12,388 nucleotides of DNA from Gemmatimonadota bacterium. Lineage in GTDB: Bacteria; GCA-2686955. Position 1 is the stretch's first letter. Every line of letters starts with the position of its first letter. Under the pieces are notes generated by a model. The model was given only the letters and a program-made list of their open reading frames with translations. It was not told the origin of the DNA and made no database searches. Below are positions 1 to 5,251 of the stretch, piece by piece. The position numbers and the translations under genes were made by a program. Location: positions 1 through 12,388 of the forward strand of contig NYZA01000180.1 in NCBI GenBank assembly GCA_002686955.1. The letters run 5' to 3'.

Positions 1-170
1 AATGCCGTCTGAAAAAGCTGCCGCATCGCGGTGATCGGAATCTTCAGAATGTTCTTGGTCACCGCCTCCGGATCGACCGGGAGATTGCGCCGAGGACCCT
101 CGCGACGGTCGGCGCCACGCTGGGTCGATCCCTCCTCCATTTGATGCGCGTTGAACCCGATCCGACTCAT
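1..170 (-). CDS. Hypothetical protein, N-terminal 56 residues only (runs off window)
   Basis: An open frame starts at an ATG at 170 and stays open to the left edge, giving about 56 residues that begin MSRIGFNAHQMEEG. I do not recognise the family. The first 30 residues are polar and charged (RGADRREGPRRN). They are followed by a more hydrophobic stretch (AVTKNILKIPITAMRQLFQ) that looks like the start of a helix. About three quarters of the codons end in G or C, which fits real coding in this genome. No convincing ribosome binding site precedes the ATG, so the start is uncertain. It is divergent from the motility gene at 277, so it could belong to a flagellar or motility neighbourhood beyond the window, but nothing in the sequence proves this. 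Confidence 0.35.
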   Translation of the reverse strand, partial: MSRIGFNAHQMEEGSTQRGADRREGPRRNLPVDPEAVTKNILKIPITAMRQLFQTA

Positions 171-217
171 ATCGAAACGTCAGGGCCGTCAATGCCTGGA
201 CCCCGTGGCGTCGGCTC

Positions 218-245
218 TCAAGTTGCACGCCACTCATGCCGACTA
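218..245 (+). promoter_or_regulatory. Candidate sigma-28 (FliA) promoter for the motility gene
   Basis: TCAAGTTG at 218-225 matches 6 of 8 bases of the flagellar -35 consensus TAAAGTTT, and its TCAAG form is familiar from Pseudomonas FliA promoters. GCCGACTA at 238-245 matches 6 of 8 bases of GCCGATAA. The spacer is 12 bp, against the usual 11. Transcription would start near 252-255, about 25 bp before the ATG at 277. The placement fits a late motility gene. A sigma-54-like GG-N10-GC (213-226) overlaps it but matches its consensus less well. Confidence 0.45.
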
Positions 246-276
246 GACGGGTGACTCGAACCGTGCGGAGACCTCG

Positions 277-468
277 ATGCTCCTTCAACTCGCCGCAATG
301 GCGTCCGACATCACGCGATCCGGCTACACCCAGAAGATCGACATGGCCGTGGCGCGTCAGGCGCTCGATCAGCAGAAGATCGAGGGTCGCGGAGTGATCG
401 AGCTGCTGGAGAGTGCTCCGCCGCCGCCGACGCCGGGCAAGGGGCTGGTTCTCGACATCATGGCGTGA
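277..468 (+). CDS. YjfB-like small putative motility protein
   Basis: This 63-residue protein resembles the YjfB family of small putative motility proteins, which are about 60 residues long and of unknown biochemical role. Shared features are the central amphipathic segment MAVARQALDQQKIEG, the following VIELLESA, a proline-rich linker (PPPPTP, about residues 49-54), and a short C-terminal tail with an LDIMA ending like the LDVxA of the family. There is no signal peptide or membrane segment. The ATG at 277 is chosen because GGAG lies 6 bp upstream (267-270). A second ATG at 298 has no such site. A sigma-28-like promoter lies just upstream, which supports a flagellar link independently. Its stop codon directly abuts the stop codon of the convergent DUF4837 gene. 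The family call rests on pattern similarity over a short protein and is moderate. Confidence 0.6.
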   Translation: MLLQLAAMASDITRSGYTQKIDMAVARQALDQQKIEGRGVIELLESAPPPPTPGKGLVLDIMA

Positions 469-1509
469 TCAACGCGGATCCGCCTCCCAGCGCGGATCCA
501 GCTCGACCCGCGAGGCGAGGGTCTGCAGGGTCCGCAGTCCTTCCATCTTCGATTCGCCCGGGGCATAGACCGACATATCCACCAACAGAGTGCGATGCGC
601 GGCGGGGTCGGGAATGCACCAAGTTTCGAAGGGGCCGCCCATCACGTAGCCGCGGTTCTCCCAGAGGCCGCGCAGGCGCACCCCCGGGCGGCCCTCGAAG
701 GATCGCTCATCGGTCTTCAAGCCTTCGCTCCGGATGAGGTCGCCATCGTACACTTCGCCGATGACCGCATCTCGCCAGATGCGGCAACGCTCGCGCAATC
801 CACGCTCCGACGCACCGGGCATCGCCTGCACGAGAAGCTGCCAATCCTCTTTCTTGCGCCGTTTCCAGATCGCCACTCGGGCGTGGTCGCGATCGAAGTC
901 GCGAATCAGCCATCTGCGCGGGATCGGCACCTTGATGCCTGTCTCTCGAGCGGCGCGTTCCTCTGCTTCGCTCTGAGTTCGGCGCAGGATCTTGTCCGCC
1001 ACCCGCTCGCGGACGAATGAATCGTACACATCGCGGAGCGCGGTCCCCTGCACGAGCACCCGCCCGCGGATCTCGGCGCCGCTCTCGCCGCTCAACACGC
1101 CGACCAGCTGCGGGTGCGCCCAGAGATCTCTCTTCGTTCGCAGCCAACCGTTCTCGGCCGAATCATCGGCGAGTGTCGCCAGCGTCATATGGGGACGCAA
1201 GAGAGAAAACGCCTCGCCCCATCTGTCGTGCGTGCCGGCGATCAAAATCATCGCGAACTGGCTGAAGAACTCGAAATCCGCCGGAGATTCCCGTCGGACT
1301 TTGTAGATCGATTCCTCTCGCGGCGTTTCGATCGGCTCTTCGAAAAGCGCGCGGATCGGTTCTTCCAGCTCGGACCAGTCCACCGCGTCGGCAAAAACGA
1401 CAACAGTTTTTTCCGGCGACATCGATGTGCGCGCATCGAGTGGGCGCTCGCACGCGGAGAGAAACGACACTATTCCGATCCACTGAGCGAATGAAGCACA
1501 CCCTCTCAA
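469..1509 (-). CDS. DUF4837 family lipoprotein
   Basis: This is a predicted 346-residue lipoprotein of the DUF4837 family, whose function is unknown and which is best known from Bacteroidota. The N-terminus MRGCASFAQWIGIVSFLSAC is a short signal with lipobox LSAC, so Cys20 would be lipidated and the mature protein membrane-anchored in the periplasm. Family traits visible are a beta-rich start (EKTVVVFAD), the IRALFEEPIETP segment, AMILIAG, and IKVPIPRRWLIRDFD in the middle. Near the C-terminus are LRGLWENRGYVMGGPF and a final VDMSVYAPG strand before the last helix. The length is usual for the family. The TTG start at 1507-1509 is preferred: it lies 9 bp after GGGAG, gives a proper lipobox, and overlaps the upstream stop as TTGA. 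The next in-frame ATG (1422) would lose the signal. It is the last gene of the sigma-factor module, which suggests an envelope role. Confidence 0.75.
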   Translation of the reverse strand: MRGCASFAQWIGIVSFLSACERPLDARTSMSPEKTVVVFADAVDWSELEEPIRALFEEPIETPREESIYKVRRESPADFEFFSQFAMILIAGTHDRWGEAFSLLRPHMTLATLADDSAENGWLRTKRDLWAHPQLVGVLSGESGAEIRGRVLVQGTALRDVYDSFVRERVADKILRRTQSEAEERAARETGIKVPIPRRWLIRDFDRDHARVAIWKRRKKEDWQLLVQAMPGASERGLRERCRIWRDAVIGEVYDGDLIRSEGLKTDERSFEGRPGVRLRGLWENRGYVMGGPFETWCIPDPAAHRTLLVDMSVYAPGESKMEGLRTLQTLASRVELDPRWEADPR

Positions 1510-2711
1510 TGCGGAATGCTCCCGGTGCAACGCTCCAGCTCGAATCTGAGCTGATCGACCTCCGATTCGAGTGTCTCGAACTTCGCTTCGAATAGCTCCA
1601 ACGCTTTTGTCGGAGGGGAAGAGACGTGGGACGGCGACAGATTTTTCTTCTCCGCCGCGCCCATGCCCTCTTGCGCGATCGCCCAGTCTACCGATCGATC
1701 GAAGCCTACGGTGCGGCGACGAATCACCACATCGACATCGAGTGGAGAGCCGCCACGACTCGCGGACACCCGCAAGGCGGTACCGATCGGCGAATAGACG
1801 ACCGACTCGAGCAGCGCGTCTACCGACGGCACCGTGACCCCATTGACCTTGAGGATCCGGTCCCCCGGCATGAGCCCTGCTTCGAAGGCCGGCCCTCGCG
1901 GCACCACGTCGGTGACCTGCACGCAGGGCAACGGGTCCGAGCATTCTTCCGCCGTCACGCCGAGGTAGCCATATTCACCCTGCGCACCCTTGGCGATCAG
2001 GCGCTCCAAGCCTCGCCTTGCGCGTGCGATCGAAACGGCCACACTCAGATCTCCCGGCCCGGTCTCCGGTAGCGCACCGGCCACGATCCCGATCAGCTTT
2101 CCGGCGATGTCGAGCACCGCCCCTCCCGCGTCGCCCGGGCCGATCGGGGCGGTGATGTGCATCCATTCCGAAGGACCCAGATCGAGGCCACGAGGTACTC
2201 CGCCGCCGACCAGGCCAATCTTCGCACTCGGTCGGTCCCCCGTCGGATTCCCTAGGATCAGAATCACCTCGGCGTTTCGGGCTGGAACGTGGCGACGAGG
2301 AAGGGGCGCCGCCAGCTCTTTGGTGCTTTGCAGCACCGAGAGCCTGCTGATCGGATCTTGCCCGAGCAGCGAGGCCTGCCTCGCCTCCATCCCCTCAGCT
2401 CGAATCTCGATCCAGCTCGCGCGGCCGAGCGCGGGATCGAATGTGACCACATGATGCGCATCCCAAACGACGCCGCTCACCACCCTCACGGGCGTCTGCT
2501 CCGCTCCGTCGGCTGGCGCGCGATACGAGGAGACGACCTTCACCACGGAGCCGGGATTCGAGTCCAGGATCTCCTGGATCTCGGCCTGAAGTTCGCCAAG
2601 GAAGCCGGCTGGAGCGGATGCGGGCATCAGCAGGGCCGCGGCTGCGATCAGAAGTGTGGAGCAGGCGATTCGCTCGACGAAAGGGAGCGGGCTGCGACGT
2701 GGCGATTCCAT
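1506..2711 (-). CDS. HtrA/DegS-like PDZ protein with degenerate catalytic triad (pseudoprotease)
   Basis: This 401-residue exported protein has the layout of HtrA proteases: signal peptide (about 1-35, hydrophobic LLIAAAALLM then ASAPA), trypsin-like domain (about 45-240), PDZ domain (about 248-333: YLGV, VVPRGPAFEAGLMPGDRIL, VNGVTV), and a C-terminal coiled coil (about 368-395). The protease scaffold is clear, especially GPGDAGGAVLDIAGKLIGI at 191-209, which aligns with the GNSGG loop of DegP. The active site is lost. The His of TNxHVV aligns with Pro93 (VVTFDPAL), the Asp of DPxxDLAVL with Arg123 (DPISRLSVL), and the Ser of GNSGG with Ala195 (GDAGG). It should not hydrolyse peptides and may bind or sense peptides through the PDZ domain. 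It starts 17 bp after the anti-sigma gene and overlaps the lipoprotein start by 4 bp. The start has only a weak ribosome binding site. The fold call is firm and the role is inferred. Confidence 0.85.
   Translation of the reverse strand: MESPRRSPLPFVERIACSTLLIAAAALLMPASAPAGFLGELQAEIQEILDSNPGSVVKVVSSYRAPADGAEQTPVRVVSGVVWDAHHVVTFDPALGRASWIEIRAEGMEARQASLLGQDPISRLSVLQSTKELAAPLPRRHVPARNAEVILILGNPTGDRPSAKIGLVGGGVPRGLDLGPSEWMHITAPIGPGDAGGAVLDIAGKLIGIVAGALPETGPGDLSVAVSIARARRGLERLIAKGAQGEYGYLGVTAEECSDPLPCVQVTDVVPRGPAFEAGLMPGDRILKVNGVTVPSVDALLESVVYSPIGTALRVSASRGGSPLDVDVVIRRRTVGFDRSVDWAIAQEGMGAAEKKNLSPSHVSSPPTKALELFEAKFETLESEVDQLRFELERCTGSIPH
1519..1523 (-). promoter_or_regulatory. Ribosome binding site deciding a TTG start
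   Basis: GGGAG on the minus strand lies 9 bp before the TTG at 1509-1507. It sits inside the 3' end of the HtrA-like gene, whose TGA overlaps the TTG (TTGA). This supports the TTG as the true start of the lipoprotein gene and suggests translational coupling. Confidence 0.55.
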
Positions 2712-2728
2712 CGGACAGGTTGTTCGAT

Positions 2729-3427
2729 TCAGAAACTCCGCCTGCTCCGACCCGTCTCGAGGATAGCAGCTCGATCGCGCGCATCGAGCGCGGCGGGCAC
2801 GATCCTCGCGGCTGGGGGAGCCGCTCCGCCCAAAGGCTCGGGAACGAGCGGCAGAGATACCGTTTCGGCGGCGAGGCGGGCCTCGAGCTCTCCGAACGCC
2901 GATTCCAGATGGCCATCTTCGGCCGTGAGCGCGCTGTCTTCGGGCACCGCGGCGAGGTCGCCGACTTCAACCGGGCCTGCGATCGAGGCGATCACCTCCG
3001 ACGGCAGTACCGGGATCGGCTCGTCGCGTTGGGCTATCCGCGAGGCAGCGCCGGTGAAAGGGGAGGTTTCGACGGGACGAAGAAGAGCGACACCCAAGAC
3101 CGCGCATGTGGCTACCAGGGCGGCGGTGCGCAGCGGCCGCAACGCCAATGCCTCGGCGACGCGATCGGAGACCTCTCTCCAGGTCCAACCACCGAGATTG
3201 TCGGTGCGGACTCTTGCCATGACGCGTGCTTCGAAATCGGCGGGAGCTTCTACCGGCTCGAGGCTCTCGAGCAAACCGATCGCGGCGCGCATACGGTCGA
3301 GCTCGCTCCGACACTTCACGCACTCCTCCGCGTGAAGCTCGACCAGGCGAACGACGCGCTCGTCGGCATCGGCATCAACGGTTTCGGCGATCAGCGGCCG
3401 GACCGCATTGCATCTCATCCGACTCAT
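2729..3427 (-). CDS. Zinc-finger (zf-HC2) transmembrane anti-sigma factor
   Basis: This 232-residue protein is a typical ECF anti-sigma factor. The N-terminal cytoplasmic domain has Cys6 and the HxxxCxxC signature (His32, Cys36, Cys39) of zinc-binding anti-sigma domains. One membrane helix follows (about 98-117, TAALVATCAVLGVALL). The remaining 115 residues would be periplasmic: acidic and alanine-rich, with a proline-rich segment near the end. By family knowledge the zinc domain holds the partner sigma factor at the membrane until the anti-sigma is cleaved or changes shape. Its ATG overlaps the sigma stop as ATGA (3427-3424), and a strong GGAGG lies 7 bp upstream (3435-3439), indicating coupled translation with its cognate sigma. 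The protein ends in Arg-Ser-Phe, a hydrophobic C-terminus of a kind PDZ domains can bind, and the next gene encodes a PDZ protein. Confidence 0.85.
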   Translation of the reverse strand: MSRMRCNAVRPLIAETVDADADERVVRLVELHAEECVKCRSELDRMRAAIGLLESLEPVEAPADFEARVMARVRTDNLGGWTWREVSDRVAEALALRPLRTAALVATCAVLGVALLRPVETSPFTGAASRIAQRDEPIPVLPSEVIASIAGPVEVGDLAAVPEDSALTAEDGHLESAFGELEARLAAETVSLPLVPEPLGGAAPPAARIVPAALDARDRAAILETGRSRRSF

Positions 3428-4020
3428 CCGAGGGCCTCCACATAAGGCTGCATGAGGTCTTTGAAACGGCTTCGTGCGCGGTTCACCCGCGACTTGATCG
3501 TGCCGAGAGGCACACCGACGATTTCGGCGATCCTCTCGTAGGAATGTCCCTGAACATCTCGGAGCACGAAGGCCACACGGTACTTGATCGGCAGATCGGC
3601 GATCGCTTTCGCGATCTCTCCTCCCAGCTCGTGCTGCTCCGCGAGCTCGGCCGGGCCGCGCGCGTTGTCTTCGACATCGCGAACCAGCTCGTCGCCGGAG
3701 GAGGTACGAAGGGGACGCTCGAGCGAGATGAACGAGACCCGACGCCTGCGGCGGAGCTCATTGATCGCGAGATTGCTTGCGATCCGGTAGAACCAGGGGC
3801 TGAAGCGCGCCCCGTCGCGAAAGGTGTGGGCCTTGGTGAAGACCCGAAGAAACGCCTCTTGGGCAATGTCTTCCGCCAGCTCCCGGCTGTTCACGGTGCG
3901 ATACACGAATCCGATGATGCGGGACTTGTATCGAGAGACCAGCTCCTGAAACGCCGCATGGTCACCCTGCTTCACCAGGGCCATCAACATCTCGTCGGTC
4001 GGTCGTTTCGAATCGGGCAT
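3424..4020 (-). CDS. ECF-type RNA polymerase sigma factor (RpoE-like)
   Basis: This 198-residue sigma-70 family protein contains only regions 2 and 4, the mark of extracytoplasmic-function (ECF) sigma factors. Region 2 spans about 24-93 and includes AEDIAQEAFLRVF and PWFYRIASNLAINELRRRRR. An acidic linker follows (about 105-133). Region 4 spans about 134-188, with LPIKYRVAFVLRDVQGHSY and the helix-turn-helix YERIAEIVGVPLGTIKSRV that reads the -35 element. The length is usual. It is followed at once by its anti-sigma factor (4-bp ATGA overlap), so it is presumably held inactive at the membrane until an envelope signal arrives. A candidate ECF-type promoter lies about 53-80 bp before the start, consistent with autoregulation. 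No good ribosome binding site is seen before the ATG. The regulon cannot be read from this window. Confidence 0.92.
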   Translation of the reverse strand: MPDSKRPTDEMLMALVKQGDHAAFQELVSRYKSRIIGFVYRTVNSRELAEDIAQEAFLRVFTKAHTFRDGARFSPWFYRIASNLAINELRRRRRVSFISLERPLRTSSGDELVRDVEDNARGPAELAEQHELGGEIAKAIADLPIKYRVAFVLRDVQGHSYERIAEIVGVPLGTIKSRVNRARSRFKDLMQPYVEALG

Positions 4021-4060
4021 GGAGTCTCGCGCGCTTTCCTTAGAAGGTGCTTTGGAGCTT

Positions 4061-5233
4061 CTACAGATTCAAGATACGTCGGTGGAGCATGTGTTGTTCC
4101 CTCAGCTCAAACGCTTCGGCCCGCATTTCCAGTCCTCCCGGGTCCTGGAGCGGGGCAGGCGCCGGAATCGGAATCGATCCGATGGAAGAGCCCTCGAGGC
4201 TCCCGAGGTAGAGGATGCCGCCGGCCGCCTCGACGCTGGTGACGGGCGCGAATCCTCCCCGAGGATCTTGGAGGTTGTGGATGATCTTGGCGCCTCGGTC
4301 GAAGCAAACGACAGCGCCATAGCGATTTGGCCGGGGCTGAAGAACCGAGGGAAGGCGCATCAGGATCTCACGCAACGAGGGCCGGGGTAGGATCAGGTCG
4401 AGCAGAAGGCTGCGCGGGGAGTAGAGCGCGAGCCAGTGTTTGCCCTCGGAGTCGGTCGAGATTCCGTCGGGGAAGCCGGGGAGGTTTTCGACGAACACCT
4501 CGATTTCACCAGAGCGCGAACCACGGATCCAAGAGCGGAGAACTCTGTAACGGGTGGTCTCCGCAACCAAGACCGATCGTCCGTCATCGGCGACGGCCAC
4601 CCCGTTGGCGAAGTAGAGATCGCTCGCGACCACGCGAGTGCCGCGAGTATTGGGATCGTATGCCAGGAGCCGACCGCTCGGCCTGTGGTCGAGGATCTCC
4701 TCTTTGTAGCGATCGGGTCCGAATCGCGCCGACGAGTCGGTGAAGTAGATCGTTCCGTCCCCGGCCACATCTACATCGTTGAGAAAGAGATAGCGTTCCC
4801 CCTCGTGCCCGGTGCTGAGCACGGTGACCGCACCCTTCGGGTCGACCGAAAGGAGCCCCTTCACCCCGTCCGCCACCACGAGATTGCCCTCCGGATCGAA
4901 ATCGAGGCCCAGAGGACGCCCTCCGGTGCTCGTCCATCGCTCCACCCGGCCGGACTCCGGAACGATTCGAGCGATCGTCCCGTCTTCGAGCCCCGCATGG
5001 ACCCGCCCCTCCGCATCGACGGCCAGATCTTCCGGTCCGGGGCAGAGACCCGCGCCGATCCGCCGAACGCCGCCCAAGCGGTCGTTGACGGCGAACGGCC
5101 CCTCGAAGCCCGGGTCGCGCGGCGGATGCCATGAGGCCGGCTCGATCGGGACCGGCCAGAAGAGAAGGTACGCCCCGGCGAGAAGACCGGCGCTCGCCAG
5201 ACCGGTCTTCAGGCTCTTTTTGGGGACCTTCAT
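4061..5233 (-). CDS. Membrane-anchored strictosidine-synthase / SMP-30-like beta-propeller protein
   Basis: This 390-residue protein belongs to the strictosidine-synthase-like (APMAP-type) branch of the SMP-30/gluconolactonase six-bladed propellers, many of which act as lactonases or arylesterases. An N-terminal membrane helix (about 10-27) follows a basic start (MKVPKK), as in APMAP. Family motifs in order are IYFTDSSARFG (162-172), HRPSGRLLAYDP (183-194), FANGVAVADDG (208-218), VAETTRYRVLRSWI (223-236), ENLPGFPDGIS (249-259), LQDPRG (321-326) and ILYLGSLEG (340-348). The positions that usually bind the metal in SMP-30 proteins look conserved: Glu68, Asn152, Asn210 and Asp256. It starts only 18 bp after the oxidoreductase stop, so the two are probably cotranscribed. 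GAGGT sits almost against the ATG, which is an unusually short spacing. The substrate is unknown. Confidence 0.85.
   Translation of the reverse strand: MKVPKKSLKTGLASAGLLAGAYLLFWPVPIEPASWHPPRDPGFEGPFAVNDRLGGVRRIGAGLCPGPEDLAVDAEGRVHAGLEDGTIARIVPESGRVERWTSTGGRPLGLDFDPEGNLVVADGVKGLLSVDPKGAVTVLSTGHEGERYLFLNDVDVAGDGTIYFTDSSARFGPDRYKEEILDHRPSGRLLAYDPNTRGTRVVASDLYFANGVAVADDGRSVLVAETTRYRVLRSWIRGSRSGEIEVFVENLPGFPDGISTDSEGKHWLALYSPRSLLLDLILPRPSLREILMRLPSVLQPRPNRYGAVVCFDRGAKIIHNLQDPRGGFAPVTSVEAAGGILYLGSLEGSSIGSIPIPAPAPLQDPGGLEMRAEAFELREQHMLHRRILNL
4073..4100 (-). promoter_or_regulatory. Candidate ECF sigma (autoregulatory) promoter
   Basis: On the minus strand GGAAC (4100-4096) is followed after 17 bp by CGTATC (4078-4073). 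GGAAC is the core of the -35 element of RpoE-type promoters, and CGTA is a known core for several ECF -10 elements. The spacing is normal. Transcription would start near 4066, leaving a leader of about 45 bases before the sigma ATG at 4020. It lies inside the 3' end of the propeller gene, so it could drive the sigma module independently of read-through. Confidence 0.4.
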
Positions 5234-5251
5234 ACCTCGTTGCGTTGCGCT

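Noticed and set aside
213-226. Sigma-54-like GG-N10-GC element before the motility gene
   Set aside because: The -24 part reads CGGC rather than TGGC, and the overlapping sigma-28 match is better in both boxes.
474-483. Perfect 10-bp palindrome GCGGATCCGC just after the convergent stops, as a terminator or operator
   Set aside because: It has no loop or T tract, lies within the lipoprotein coding sequence, and is explained by its codons.
1510-1944. Upstream extension of the lipoprotein frame (491-codon version)
   Set aside because: This part overlaps the well-supported HtrA-like gene in another frame, reads as Arg/Gly-rich nonsense, and would bury the lipobox signal.
2289-4242. Several 270-350-codon plus-strand ORFs over the HtrA, anti-sigma and sigma genes
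   Set aside because: The minus-strand frames carry clear sigma, zinc-finger and PDZ motifs. The plus-strand translations are low-complexity Arg/Ser/Ala-rich and lack ribosome binding sites.
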